From the NCBI RefSeq assembly GCF_900109775.1, contig NZ_FOAX01000004.1, positions 62,001-126,000 on the forward strand: DNA of 64,000 nucleotides, given 5' to 3'. Every line of letters starts with the position of its first letter. Within the stretch, counting starts at the first letter, position 1. A program made the position numbers and the translations under genes. This stretch comes from Pseudoxanthomonas sp. GM95 (lineage in GTDB: Bacteria > Pseudomonadota > Gammaproteobacteria > Xanthomonadales > Xanthomonadaceae). Below are positions 10,293-19,149 of this stretch, one piece after another. The notes under the pieces were generated by a model. It saw only the letters and a list, made by a program, of their open reading frames with translations, made no database searches and was not told the origin of the DNA.

Positions 10293-10566
10293 ATTTGAGG
10301 TAGGACCGCACCAGCCCGGTCATCTCGGCCAGGCGCGACTCACGCTGGGCATCGCTGTCGGCGGCATGGCCGAAGGTCTCGCGCATGTGGGCTTCCATCA
10401 CCTCCGACATCAGGCCGTTGACCGCGCCGCGGATGGCGGCGATCTGCTGCAGGACCGGGCCGCAATCGGCACCGGCTTCCAGCGCGCGGGCCAGTGCTTC
10501 GGCCTGGCCCTGGATGCGACGCACGCGCGCCAGGACACGCTTCTTTTCTTGGGGCGAATGCGGCAT
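10291..10566 (-). CDS. frmR: Formaldehyde-responsive repressor FrmR
   Basis: A 91-residue helical repressor of the CsoR/RcnR family. Residues known to sense formaldehyde or metals in E. coli FrmR are conserved: Pro2, Cys35 (in ADCGPVLQQ) and His60 (in EAHMRE). In E. coli a methylene bridge forms between Pro2 and Cys35. It should repress its own operon until formaldehyde appears. The ATG at 10566 puts Pro at position 2 exactly, which decides the start over the longer upstream frame. A matching operator lies 19 bases upstream. Confidence 0.93.
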
Positions 10567-10584
10567 TGGGACCCAGGCAGGCAG

Positions 10585-10601
10585 ATACTGGGGGATAGTA
10601 T
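10585..10601 (-). promoter_or_regulatory. FrmR operator
   Basis: The sequence ATACT-GGGGGAT-AGTAT is an inverted repeat of AT-rich arms around a G tract. This is the arrangement recognised by FrmR/RcnR-type CsoR-family repressors. It lies directly upstream of frmR, where it can block the operon promoter. Confidence 0.8.
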
Positions 10602-10656
10602 CCGCACGCGATTTGGCAATCGCAAGTCGGACTGCAGCAATTGCCGAATCGCAGGC

Positions 10657-10691
10657 AAAAAAAGACCCGCAGGTGCCAGGGCACATGCGGG
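10657..10691 (-). terminator. Rho-independent terminator of the Pro-rich protein gene
   Basis: On the minus strand the stem CCCGCA-x-GTGCC / GGCAC-x-TGCGGG has a 2-base loop and one internal mismatch. It is followed by TCTTTTTTT. It ends the transcript of the small secreted protein and insulates the frm operon. Confidence 0.88.
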
Positions 10692-10732
10692 CCGGAGCCG
10701 TCCCAGGGGGGAGGGCGGCAATCAAACCATCG

Positions 10733-11134
10733 TCAGTTGGCGCCACCACCGCCGCCATCGGCCTCGCCTTCCGGCGGCGGGCCCGGGGGACCCGGAGGAC
10801 CGTGCGGATGCGGCGGGCGCTTGAAGCCCTTGGCCGTCATGCACGCTTCCATCCTGGAAAAGTCCGGGCGCTTGCCATCGGCCGGCGGCTTGCGGTCTTC
10901 GCCCGGCTTGGGCGGCGGCGGCAGGCCCAGCTCGGCCGCGCAGGCATCCAGGGCGGCCTTGAATTTCGGGTCGTGCGGCGGTGGTGGACCGGGCGGGCCC
11001 GGCGGTGGCGGCGGCATGTCCGCCTCGGCCTGCGTATCGGCGACCGCGGACTGATCCACTGCAAAGGCGGAACCTGCGCTCAGCAATGCAGCCAGCGTTG
11101 CAGCAGCGAGGCGATGGGAGCGGATGAAGCGCAT
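10733..11134 (-). CDS. Secreted proline/glycine-rich protein, 133 aa
   Basis: A small exported protein of unknown function. Residues 1-25 are a Sec signal peptide (LAAATLAALLSAGSAFA, cleavage before VDQ). The mature part alternates proline-rich runs (MPPPPPGPPGPPPPHDP and HPHGPPGPPGPPPEGE) with one short helical unit containing two cysteines (LDACAAELGLP and MEACMTAKGF), followed by a glycine-rich tail. An AAGGAG ribosome binding site supports the start. It is divergent, 576 bases away, from a two-component system whose sensor also carries a Pro/Gly-rich periplasmic region. A role as a sensed or regulated envelope protein is inference. Confidence 0.75.
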   Translation of the reverse strand: MRFIRSHRLAAATLAALLSAGSAFAVDQSAVADTQAEADMPPPPPGPPGPPPPHDPKFKAALDACAAELGLPPPPKPGEDRKPPADGKRPDFSRMEACMTAKGFKRPPHPHGPPGPPGPPPEGEADGGGGGAN

Positions 11135-11710
11135 ATCGAATCTCCTTGGCGTGAGCGGTGCGCCGCAGGACGCAAGCGCACCGGACCAGCCGGTTCCTGT
11201 TGGGGCGCGATCGAGCCGAGCGCGCCGCGGTTGAACACACTGACAAGCGATGAAGCGCACCGGGCATGTAGCCAGGCGCACGGCCCACGGCGACCATGAC
11301 GGACGCAGCGGTACGACGACAGACTGACAAGCCCCGATGCCCCGGCGATGCCGGCCATTGGCGGTGCAGGACACCGCCCTTCTCCCAACTGCGCGTGCCG
11401 CCATCAACGCGCCACGCACAGCCCCCTGTGTTGCACTGGCCAAGCCCCCCGGTCACGCCGGACATACGGCCGCACCGACGCAGCGCGTCCCGGAAAAACC
11501 CCCACCAAGGCGCCCCGCCACCACCCCTTTCTCGGCGCGGAGGAACCCACCGCCACAATGCCGACATGACATGGCAGCCGGTTGCCAGCCCGTGCCAACG
11601 GGCGACACGGGGCGCATGCCCTGCCGCTGGCTGAATATCACGGGGTTTGTGTCGGCAATTTTGTCAGCTTGACAAACGACGCCTACACTGGCGGGGTATT
11701 TCTTGCCGCC
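11135..11710. other. Gene-free divergent region (576 bp)
   Basis: This region lies between the Pro-rich protein gene and the two-component system and should hold both promoters. The clearest element is the palindrome TTTGTCA-GCT-TGACAAA at 11660-11676, 34 bases before the regulator start. Its right arm includes a TTGACA hexamer. Frames overlapping this stretch have shadow-type composition, so I call no gene here. Confidence 0.55.
11660..11676. promoter_or_regulatory. Palindrome upstream of two-component system
   Basis: A perfect 7-bp inverted repeat, TTTGTCA / TGACAAA, has a 3-bp centre just upstream of the response regulator. It may be an autoregulatory site. The overlapping TTGACA could be a -35 hexamer, but no convincing -10 at standard spacing follows. 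Confidence 0.4.
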
Positions 11711-12445
11711 ATGAACGCCATCCTCGCCGATATGGAACCCGAATTCCGCATTCTTGTGGTCGATGACGACCCGGATTTGCGCCGTCTCACCGTCGATTTC
11801 CTGATCGGCCACGGCTATGTCGTGGACGAGGCCGAAAGCGCCAAGGACATGTGGGAAACCCTGGAACAGGGCCGCCCCGACCTGATCATCCTGGACGTGA
11901 TGATGCCTGGCGAAGATGGCCTGAGCGTCGCCCGTCGCCTCAACTCGGGCAATGGCCCGGCCGTCCTGATGCTCAGCGCCCTGGGCAACGACACCGACCG
12001 CATCGTCGGCCTTGAAGTCGGCGCGGACGATTACCTCGCCAAGCCTTGCAATCCCCGTGAACTGCTCGCCCGCGTGCGTGCCCTGCTCCGTCGCCAGAAG
12101 GCTTTTGGCGCCGCCCCGGAAGTGCGTGGCAGCCAATACGAATTCGGTGGCTGGCGCCTGGATGCGGTCCGCCGCGACCTGCGCGATCCGGGGGGCAACT
12201 ACATCACCCTGTCCGACGGCGAGTTCTCGCTACTGCGCACCTTCGTCGAACATCCCCAGCGCGTGCTGAGCCGTGACCAGTTGCTGGACCTGGCCCGCGG
12301 CCGCGGCACCGAAGTCTTTGATCGCGCCATCGACAGCCAGGTCAGCCGCCTGCGTCGCAAGATCAACGGCCGCGGCCATGCCGAGCTGATCCGCACCGTG
12401 CGCAACGAAGGCTACATGCTCCTGCCGGCCGTCACCCGCCTGTGA
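11711..12445 (+). CDS. OmpR-family response regulator
   Basis: A 244-residue DNA-binding response regulator. The receiver domain has the acidic pair in LVVDDDPDL, the phospho-acceptor Asp62 in LIILDVMMPGEDG and the conserved lysine in DDYLAKPCNP. The OmpR-type winged helix occupies the C-terminal hundred residues (RVLSRDQLL, then IRTVRNEGYML). The ATG at 11711 is preferred; MEPEFR at 11732 is a possible alternative. It overlaps the kinase gene by four bases. The target is unknown, though the divergent Pro-rich protein gene is the obvious candidate. Confidence 0.9.
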   Translation: MNAILADMEPEFRILVVDDDPDLRRLTVDFLIGHGYVVDEAESAKDMWETLEQGRPDLIILDVMMPGEDGLSVARRLNSGNGPAVLMLSALGNDTDRIVGLEVGADDYLAKPCNPRELLARVRALLRRQKAFGAAPEVRGSQYEFGGWRLDAVRRDLRDPGGNYITLSDGEFSLLRTFVEHPQRVLSRDQLLDLARGRGTEVFDRAIDSQVSRLRRKINGRGHAELIRTVRNEGYMLLPAVTRL

Positions 12446-13980
12446 CCGACGCGGCCGGAGGCCGCTCCGGCCGCTCCATCTTCACCCGGACCTTCGTGCT
12501 GCTTGCGGCAGCACTGGTCCTGGCGCAATGCATCGGCCTGGCGCTGCTGTTCATGCGCACGCCGGTGTGGAACCGCCCGGTCGACCTGCCGGAAGTGGTC
12601 GCACTCCTTTCAACGCGCATGCCGGCCTCCAACAAGGAGGTCTCGGTCACCGACGAGCCGCAGGCGCCCACCGGCGCCGGCGCGATGACGGTCGAAGACC
12701 CGCGCATGCGCGCCATCCTGGCCGAGTGGATGCGCCAGCCGACCGCGCAGGTGCACTTCTTCCGCGCCAAGCGCAGTGAGATGTCCGATCCGGGCATGAC
12801 CGAGAGCGGGGGTGGCATGCTGCCGCCACGTCCGCGCAGCGGTCCGCCGTGGGTGCGACAGACGCCCAGCGGCGAGCCCGATGGCGCCAATGCCGGCGCC
12901 AACACCGGCAACGGCAACACGCGTCTGCCGCCAGGCGAGTTCCGTCCGCCTGGCCAGATGATGCCGCCGCCCAATCAGGGCGGCGATCCGTTCAATGACG
13001 AGCGTGGCTTTGGTTTTGGCCCGCGCGCACTGGTGGCCAATGGCTTCATCGCCGGTGCCCAGCAGGCCGATGGCAGCTGGCGCGTGGTGCGCTACAACGG
13101 CCTGACCCTGTCCAATGCGTTCAAGACCCAGCTGGCCGTGCTGTTCGCGCTGGGCCTGCTGCTGATGCTGCCGCTGGCGTGGTGGTTCTCGCGCCAGCTG
13201 TCCGCGCCGATCCGCGAGTTCGCCGCGGCTGCCGACCGCCTGGGCCGCGATCCGGATGCGCCGCCGCTGGAACGCCGCGGCCCGGCCGAGATCGTCCAGG
13301 CCACCGATTCGTTCAACGCCATGCAGTCGCGCCTGAGCCGCATGGTGGCCGAACGCACGCACATGGTCGGCGCGATCGCGCACGACCTGCGCACGCCACT
13401 GGCGCGCCTGGCCTTCCGCCTCAACGACATCGACTCACCGCTGCGCGAACGCGCCGCCGCCGATATCGACGAGATGAAGCACATGATCACCGTGGCGCTT
13501 GAGTTCCTGCGCGACCAGTCGCGCAGCGGGCCGCGCGAGCGCCTGGATTTCCAGCTCCTGGTGGAAAGCGTGGTCGACGATGCGGCCGACATCGGCCAGG
13601 ACGTGACCCTGGAAGCCGGCGACAGCGTGATGCTCGACGGCGATCCGCTGGCGCTGCGGCGCGTGGTCGGCAACCTGATCGGCAACGCGGTCAAGTACGG
13701 CAAGCGCGCGCGGGTGCGCGTGCGCCAGGTCGATGGCCACGCGCGGATGGAAATCGACGACGACGGCCCCGGCATCGATCCGGAGCTGGGCGACAAGCTG
13801 TTCATGCCGTTCTTCCGTGGCGAGAACTCGCGCAACAAGGAAACCGGCGGCATCGGCCTGGGCCTGTCGGCCGCGCGCGCGATCGTGCTGGCCCACGGCG
13901 GCGAGATCGGCCTGACCAACCTGGAAACCGGCGGCCTGCGCGCTTGGGTCGTCCTGCCGCGCGCCAAGATCGAGCGGTAA
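12442..13980 (+). CDS. HAMP-domain sensor histidine kinase
   Basis: A 512-residue EnvZ-like kinase starting with GTG inside the GTGA overlap with the regulator gene, indicating translational coupling. The order is membrane helix at about residues 15-35, a periplasmic region of about 180 residues rich in Pro, Gly and Asn (LPPGEFRPPGQMMPPPNQGG), a second membrane helix (LAVLFALGLLLMLPLAWWF), HAMP, DHp with histidine in GAIAHDLRTPLARL, then ATPase with the N box (NLIGNAVKYG), GPGIDP and GGIGLGL. The low-complexity periplasmic sensor is unusual and resembles the neighbouring Pro-rich secreted protein in composition. Confidence 0.9.
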   Translation: MTDAAGGRSGRSIFTRTFVLLAAALVLAQCIGLALLFMRTPVWNRPVDLPEVVALLSTRMPASNKEVSVTDEPQAPTGAGAMTVEDPRMRAILAEWMRQPTAQVHFFRAKRSEMSDPGMTESGGGMLPPRPRSGPPWVRQTPSGEPDGANAGANTGNGNTRLPPGEFRPPGQMMPPPNQGGDPFNDERGFGFGPRALVANGFIAGAQQADGSWRVVRYNGLTLSNAFKTQLAVLFALGLLLMLPLAWWFSRQLSAPIREFAAAADRLGRDPDAPPLERRGPAEIVQATDSFNAMQSRLSRMVAERTHMVGAIAHDLRTPLARLAFRLNDIDSPLRERAAADIDEMKHMITVALEFLRDQSRSGPRERLDFQLLVESVVDDAADIGQDVTLEAGDSVMLDGDPLALRRVVGNLIGNAVKYGKRARVRVRQVDGHARMEIDDDGPGIDPELGDKLFMPFFRGENSRNKETGGIGLGLSAARAIVLAHGGEIGLTNLETGGLRAWVVLPRAKIER

Positions 13981-14064
13981 GCACGCTTCGCGGCGTCGGC
14001 CGTGGCTTGATCGCTTCATTACTTCGCCCGCGCCAAGCAGGCGCTCGCAGCATTCGCATCAAGC

Positions 14065-14087
14065 GGTGCGCGCACAGCGCGCGCACC
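14065..14087. terminator. Hairpin between convergent genes
   Basis: A 9-bp perfect stem, GGTGCGCGC / GCGCGCACC, has a 5-base loop between the histidine kinase and gshA 3' ends. No T run follows, so it is terminator-like only. Confidence 0.45.
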
Positions 14088-14097
14088 CTGCACAAAC

Positions 14098-15462
14098 TCA
14101 GTACGCGAACTCGCTGAAGACCGGGTCCACGTTGCCGTTCCAGGCGCCGTGGAAGCGCTCGAGCTTGCGCTCGGCGGCGGTGGTGCCCGAATCGGCGATC
14201 TCGGCCAGCACGTCGAGGAAGGCCGATTCGTCCGCGCCGCGATCGTTGAGGAAAGCGCGCCGGCGCAGGCCGGCCTGGGCGATGTTCACCGCCTCGATCG
14301 CCAGTTCGCGCACGGTGCCGTTGCGGAACGGCAGCTTCAGCGCCTGGCGCGGCACGCCATCGCGCAGGGCGTGGCGCTCTTCCAGGGTGAAATCCTTGAC
14401 CAGGTCCCAGGCCGCATCCAGCGCGGCATCGTCATAGAGCAGGCCGACCCAGAACGCCGGCAACGCACACAGGCGCGCCCACGGGCCGGCATCGGCGCCG
14501 CGCATTTCCAGGAATTTCTTCATGCGCACTTCGGGGAAGGCGGTGGTCATGTGATCGGACCAGTCGCGCAGCGTCGGCAGCGCGCCCGGCAAGGCCGGCA
14601 GCTTGCCCTTGAGGAAGTCGCGGAAGCTCTGCCCGCTGGCGTCGTGGTAGATGCCATCGCGGTAGGAGAAGTACATCGGCACGTCGAGCAGGTAATCGAC
14701 ATAGCGCTCAAAGCCGAAGCCCTCCTCGAACACGAAATCCAGCATGCCGGTGCGGTCCGGATCGGTGTCGGTCCAGATGTGCGAGCGATAGCTCAGGTAG
14801 CCGTTGGGCTTGCCTTCGGTGAAGGGCGAATCAGCGAACAGCGCGGTCGCAATCGGCTGCAGCGCCAGCGACACGCGGAACTTCTTCACCATGTCCGCTT
14901 CGCTGCCGTAATCCAGGTTGACCTGCACCGTGCAGGTGCGGGTCATCATGTCCAGGCCGAGCTGGCCGACCTTCGGCATGTAGGACTGCATGATCTTGTA
15001 GCGGCCCTTGGGCATCCACGGCATCTCGTCGCGGCGCCACTTGGGCTGGAAACCCATGCCCAGGAAGCCAAGCTGCAACTGGTCGGCGACCTGGCGCACC
15101 TCGTTGAGGTGGCTGCCCACTTCCACGCAGGTCTGGTGGATGGTTTCCAGCGGCGCGCCGGAAAGCTCCAACTGGCCGGCCGGCTCCAGCGTGACCGAGG
15201 CGCCGTCGCGCAGCAGGGCGATGGTGCGGCCGTTTTCCGGCGCCGCTTCCCAACCGAACTGGGTCAGCCCGTTGAGCAGCGCCTCGATGCCGCGCTCGCC
15301 GTCGAAGGTCGGCGGGCGCAGGTCGTCGGCGCGGAAGCCGAACTTCTCGTGCTCGGTGCCGATGCGCCAGTCCTGGCGCGGACGCGCGCCCGACGCGGAA
15401 TAGTCCACCAGCTGCGACAGGTCGGTGATGGGCGTATCGGCAACGTGGCTGGGGCTCGACAA
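14098..15462 (-). CDS. gshA: Glutamate-cysteine ligase, plant/proteobacterial type
   Basis: A 454-residue ATP-dependent ligase that makes gamma-glutamylcysteine, the first step of glutathione synthesis. It belongs to the plant-like class, not the E. coli class. Typical blocks are [12 protein letters not shown] near the N-terminus, [35 protein letters not shown] and [14 protein letters not shown]. The start is a TTG at 15462 ([11 protein letters not shown]), since no ATG lies at the expected N-terminus and the upstream frame is arginine-rich noise. Glutathione made here is the cofactor of the nearby formaldehyde operon. Confidence 0.93.
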   Translation of the reverse strand: MSSPSHVADTPITDLSQLVDYSASGARPRQDWRIGTEHEKFGFRADDLRPPTFDGERGIEALLNGLTQFGWEAAPENGRTIALLRDGASVTLEPAGQLELSGAPLETIHQTCVEVGSHLNEVRQVADQLQLGFLGMGFQPKWRRDEMPWMPKGRYKIMQSYMPKVGQLGLDMMTRTCTVQVNLDYGSEADMVKKFRVSLALQPIATALFADSPFTEGKPNGYLSYRSHIWTDTDPDRTGMLDFVFEEGFGFERYVDYLLDVPMYFSYRDGIYHDASGQSFRDFLKGKLPALPGALPTLRDWSDHMTTAFPEVRMKKFLEMRGADAGPWARLCALPAFWVGLLYDDAALDAAWDLVKDFTLEERHALRDGVPRQALKLPFRNGTVRELAIEAVNIAQAGLRRRAFLNDRGADESAFLDVLAEIADSGTTAAERKLERFHGAWNGNVDPVFSEFAY

Positions 15463-15721
15463 GGGCAACTCGCTTCGGATCGTGGGTCGAGGCCGGACAG
15501 GCCGAACTCGCAAGGGCCGCACTATACCGGGCCGGATGTGCAGCATCGTTGCCCCAGATTGGCTTCTGCATTCCATCGCCGTGGCCGGCAGCAACGGGCT
15601 ACTACATCGGCGGCGATCGCGTCATCGCGGGCGGCTCGCATTCGCACCAGGGCTCGCAGTTCGCCGTGCAGGCGCGGCAATGGCTAGGCTGGGGTCCACC
15701 GCCCCCCTTTCGATCATCGCC

Positions 15722-16414
15722 ATGCGCAAGCGTCATTCCGAAGCCCATCGCAGCAACCGCACCGGCTGGCTGCGCGCCGCAGTGCTGGGTGCCAACGACG
15801 GCATCGTCTCGGTGGCCGGGTTGATGGTCGGCGTGGCCGCCGGCGGTGCCAGCACGCAGACCCTGATCGCCACCGGCGTGGCCGGGCTGGTTGCGGGCGC
15901 GATGTCGATGGCCGCGGGTGAGTACGTGTCGGTCAGCTCGCAGGCCGATACCGAACACGCCGACCTGACCCTGGAAAAACGCGAGCTGGCCGAAGATCCG
16001 CACAGCGAGCTGATCGAGCTGGCCCACATCTACGAGCAGCGCGGCCTGCAGCCGGCCCTGGCCCGCCAAGTGGCCGAACAGCTCACCGCACACGACGCAC
16101 TGGAAGCCCATGCCCGCGACGAACTGGGCATCACCGAGACCTTGCGCGCGCGGCCGGTGCAAGCGGCGCTGGCCTCGGCGGCGGCGTTCTCCATCGGCGC
16201 GCTGCTACCGCTGCTGTCGGCAGTGGCGTTCAAGGCGCAGGCCAGCGTGGCGGTGATCGGCGCGACCCTGCTGGCGCTGGTGGCCTCGGGCGCATTGGCA
16301 GCACGCGCCGGCGGCGCGCCAGTGCTGCGCGGCGCGGCGCGCGTGGTGTTCTGGGGCGCGTTGGCGATGGCGGCCGCGCACGGCGTCGGCCTGCTGTTCC
16401 ACGTCTCTGTCTGA
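15722..16414 (+). CDS. VIT1/CCC1 family membrane protein
   Basis: A 230-residue inner-membrane protein of the vacuolar iron transporter-like family. Helix 1 carries LGANDGIVSVAGLMVG and helix 2 MSMAAGEYVSVSSQADTE, both family signatures. A cytoplasmic acidic helical segment follows (ELIELAHIYEQRGL), then three further helices. Family members move Fe(II) or Mn(II), and the direction is not evident here. The ATG at 15722 gives the short basic N-terminus MRKRHSEAHRSNR seen in homologues. Confidence 0.86.
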   Translation: MRKRHSEAHRSNRTGWLRAAVLGANDGIVSVAGLMVGVAAGGASTQTLIATGVAGLVAGAMSMAAGEYVSVSSQADTEHADLTLEKRELAEDPHSELIELAHIYEQRGLQPALARQVAEQLTAHDALEAHARDELGITETLRARPVQAALASAAAFSIGALLPLLSAVAFKAQASVAVIGATLLALVASGALAARAGGAPVLRGAARVVFWGALAMAAAHGVGLLFHVSV

Positions 16415-16578
16415 AGCCGCGGCGGCGCGATCCAAGGGTTCCTCTGACGCCGACCAGCTGGAGCGGTGGCTGCACGCTTCAACGCCGCCAGCGCAATCCG
16501 CTGAGAAACTCTCGGCGGGTGACGTCTCGACCCAGCCGCGCACGCTGTAGCGTTGAGCGCGGCGGTCTCACGCCGGAC

Positions 16579-17217
16579 TTAAGCCGGCTGCGGCGCGGGC
16601 GTCGGCAGCAGTCCCAGCCACTGCTGGACCACGGTGCGGGCCTGGTCCACGCCGAGCTTGGATTCGGACGAGAACACCTGCACGCCAACGCTGTCACCGT
16701 AGGCCGAGTGCAGTTCCTTCTTCACCGCGGCCATGGTCTGCATCTGCTGGCCGCGGCCGAGCTTGTCGGCCTTGGTCAGCAGCGCGTGGGCGGGGATGCC
16801 GCGCTGCACGGCGTAGCCGAGCATCTGTTTGTCGTAATCCTTGAGCGGATGGCGGATGTCCATCACCACCACCAGCCCGCGCAGCGCCTGGCGGCTGGCG
16901 AAGTACTGGTCGATGAAGGCCTGCCAGTGCGCCTGCAGGTCCATCGGCACTTTGGCGTAGCCGTAGCCGGGCAGGTCGACCAGGCAGCGCTGCGGCTTCA
17001 CTTCGAAGAACACCAGCTGCTGGGTGCGGCCCGGGGTCTTGGACACGCGCGCCAGGGCGTTGTGCCCGGCCAGCGCATTGAGCGCACTGGACTTGCCGGC
17101 GTTGGAGCGGCCGGCAAAGGCCACTTCCAGGCCCTCGTCGGGCGGCAGCTGGCGGGTGTTGTGGGCCGACAGCAGGTAATGCGCGGCATTGAGATAGTTG
17201 GAAACGGCCATGTGCAT
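16579..17217 (-). CDS. engB: Ribosome biogenesis GTPase EngB/YihA
   Basis: A 212-residue TRAFAC GTPase needed for large ribosomal subunit assembly. G1 is GRSNAGKSS, G3 is DLPGYGYA, and G4 is TKADKLGR. Length is normal. Start choice is between MHMAV at 17217 and MAV at 17211, and the sequence does not decide. The gene is convergent with the VIT protein and divergent from the cytochrome c4 gene, an arrangement common in this family of bacteria. Confidence 0.94.
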   Translation of the reverse strand: MHMAVSNYLNAAHYLLSAHNTRQLPPDEGLEVAFAGRSNAGKSSALNALAGHNALARVSKTPGRTQQLVFFEVKPQRCLVDLPGYGYAKVPMDLQAHWQAFIDQYFASRQALRGLVVVMDIRHPLKDYDKQMLGYAVQRGIPAHALLTKADKLGRGQQMQTMAAVKKELHSAYGDSVGVQVFSSESKLGVDQARTVVQQWLGLLPTPAPQPA

Positions 17218-17432
17218 AGGATCGCACGGGCGCGGGGCCACTGGCCGCCGAACATGCTGCAGCGCGCCATGTTTTTCGGAGATCTGCCCGGGATTTCCGG
17301 CCAAAGCGGCAGATCGCCCGCACCCGACCGGGGTCGCATTGACCACCTGAGCGGGCCATGACGATAATCGGCCGGCTTCGCGCCACCTGACCCTGGAGTG
17401 CGCGATCCAAAGGAACCACGGAGCTCCAGCTA

Positions 17433-18287
17433 ATGCGCCACGCTCGTGTCTTGGGACTGTCCAGCTTTGCCATTCTTGCCGTCGGCGCCATCGCCTACGC
17501 GCAGACCAGCGTGACCCCGCTGCCCGATAACGCTCCGGTGGAAGCCCAGCCGCTGGAGATCGATCTCACCAAGACCCATTGGGGCGACGCCAAGGCCGGC
17601 GCGGCCAAGGCGGCGACCTGTGCGGCCTGCCACGGCGCCGACGGCAACCCGGCCGCGCCGATCTATCCGCGCCTGGCCGGCCAGGGCGAGCGCTACATCG
17701 CCCAGCAGCTGTCGCTGTTCGCCACCGGCCAGCGCACCACCGGCATGGCCGCAGTGATGATGCCCTTCGCCCAGACCCTGAGCGCGCAGGACATGCGCGA
17801 TGTCGGCGCCTACTTCGCCACGCAGAAGGCCGGCGCCGGCGTGGCCGACGACAGCCCGATCACCGAAGGCCCCTACAAGGGCATGAAGTTCTACGAGGCC
17901 GGCCAGCAGCTGTTCCGCGGCGGCGATGCCAAGCGCGGCATCCCGGCCTGCATGTCCTGCCACGGCCCCAGCGGCGCCGGCAACCCGGGCCCACCGTATC
18001 CGCACATCGGCGGCCAACCGCAGGACTACGTCGCCCGTCGCCTGCAGGAGTACCAGGCCGGCACGACCACCTACAAGGATCCGGGCCACTTCCAGATCAT
18101 GGCGCAGGTGGCCAAGCCGCTGACCGAGCAGGAGATCCAGTCGCTGGCCAGCTACATCCAGGGCCTGCACGACAGCGCCGCCGATGCCGCCGCAGCCAAG
18201 GCCGGCCCCGCGCCGGCACCGGCCGCCGCGCCTGCGCCCGCTCCGGCAGAAGCCGCTCCGGCGCCGGAACCAACCCAGCAGTCCTAG
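17433..18287 (+). CDS. Dihaem cytochrome c4
   Basis: A 284-residue periplasmic or membrane-anchored dihaem cytochrome that passes electrons towards terminal oxidases. Residues 1-23 are a signal sequence (AILAVGAIAYA). The two haem sites are CAACH and CMSCH, each within a cytochrome c fold of about 100 residues with axial methionines downstream. The last 35 residues are an Ala/Pro-rich tail, longer than in classical c4. It precedes two DsbA-like genes, and since haem attachment needs thiol handling the proximity may be functional. Confidence 0.9.
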   Translation: MRHARVLGLSSFAILAVGAIAYAQTSVTPLPDNAPVEAQPLEIDLTKTHWGDAKAGAAKAATCAACHGADGNPAAPIYPRLAGQGERYIAQQLSLFATGQRTTGMAAVMMPFAQTLSAQDMRDVGAYFATQKAGAGVADDSPITEGPYKGMKFYEAGQQLFRGGDAKRGIPACMSCHGPSGAGNPGPPYPHIGGQPQDYVARRLQEYQAGTTTYKDPGHFQIMAQVAKPLTEQEIQSLASYIQGLHDSAADAAAAKAGPAPAPAAAPAPAPAEAAPAPEPTQQS

Positions 18288-18337
18288 GGTCATAGCCTTC
18301 CGGCAGCGGGCCGGCTGTCGCCTTCGTCATCCACGCT

Positions 18338-18372
18338 ACGCCGGCCGCACCATGGCCGGCGTTGTCGTTTTT
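18338..18372 (+). terminator. Terminator-like hairpin after cytochrome c4
   Basis: A 9-bp perfect stem, ACGCCGGCC / GGCCGGCGT, has a 7-base loop. TTTTT follows after a 5-base gap. It is probably a weak terminator between cytochrome c4 and the first dsbA-like gene. Confidence 0.6.
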
Positions 18373-18418
18373 GCCGGACAATCCCCCTCCCCACGCCCTT
18401 TGGAAGGACGCCTCCCAC

Positions 18419-19063
18419 ATGAAATTGCGCCTGCACCTGTTTGCCGCCCTGCTTGCCCTGCTGCCCCTGGCCGCCTGCGCCTCGCCCACCAACCCCACCG
18501 AGGGCGACGATTACGAGGTCATCGCCGGCGGCAAGCCCTTCGCCCCGCTCACCGGTGGCCAGAAGGTCGAGGTGGTCGAAGTGTTCGGCTATGTCTGCAT
18601 CCACTGCGCGCACTTCGAGCCGCAGTTCGAGGCCTGGCAGAAGAAGCAGCCGGCCAGCGTGCGCGTGACTTCGGTGCCGGCGGCCTTCGGCGGCTTCTGG
18701 ATTCCCTACGCCAAGGCCTATTACGCGGCCCAGTCGATGGGCGTGCTCAAGCAGAGCCACGCGGCGGTCTTCAAGGCGCTGCACGAGACCGGCGAGCTGC
18801 CGATCCAGAATGCCGGCGACGACGAGATCGGCCGCTTCTACGCCAAGTACGGCGTCGATCCGGCCAAGTTCGCCGCCACCATGGAATCACCGCAGGTCGC
18901 CGCGCAACTGGACAAGGCCCGCGCCTTCGGCATGGGCAGCGGCATCACCGGCACCCCGACCCTGGTGGTCAACGGCAAGTACCGCATCAAGGTCGCCAGC
19001 CCGGACGACGTGCTGAAGGTGGCCGACTTCCTGATCAAGCGCGAACTGGCCGCGGCCAAGTAA
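18419..19063 (+). CDS. DsbA-like thiol:disulfide oxidoreductase (lipoprotein)
   Basis: A 214-residue thioredoxin-fold protein expected to introduce disulfides in exported proteins. The N-terminus has a lipobox (LLPLAAC), suggesting membrane anchoring instead of a soluble periplasmic form. The active site is CIHC within EVFGYVCIHCAHFEP. The cis-proline loop is GITGTPTLVV. A helical insert lies between them, as in DsbA. It is followed closely by a paralogue with a different active-site dipeptide. Confidence 0.9.
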   Translation: MKLRLHLFAALLALLPLAACASPTNPTEGDDYEVIAGGKPFAPLTGGQKVEVVEVFGYVCIHCAHFEPQFEAWQKKQPASVRVTSVPAAFGGFWIPYAKAYYAAQSMGVLKQSHAAVFKALHETGELPIQNAGDDEIGRFYAKYGVDPAKFAATMESPQVAAQLDKARAFGMGSGITGTPTLVVNGKYRIKVASPDDVLKVADFLIKRELAAAK

Positions 19064-19089
19064 GCATCCACATCTGAAATAAACAGGTG

Positions 19090-19108
19090 GGCCGGCATGA
19101 TGCCGGCC
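19090..19108 (+). other. Intercistronic hairpin between dsbA paralogues
   Basis: An 8-bp perfect stem, GGCCGGCA / TGCCGGCC, has a TGA loop in the 86-base spacer. No T run follows. It may stabilise or separate the two coding parts of one message. Confidence 0.4.
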
Positions 19109-19149
19109 TGCGTCCCGCACAACGCTTAGATTCGAGGAGTGTGTTGCAC

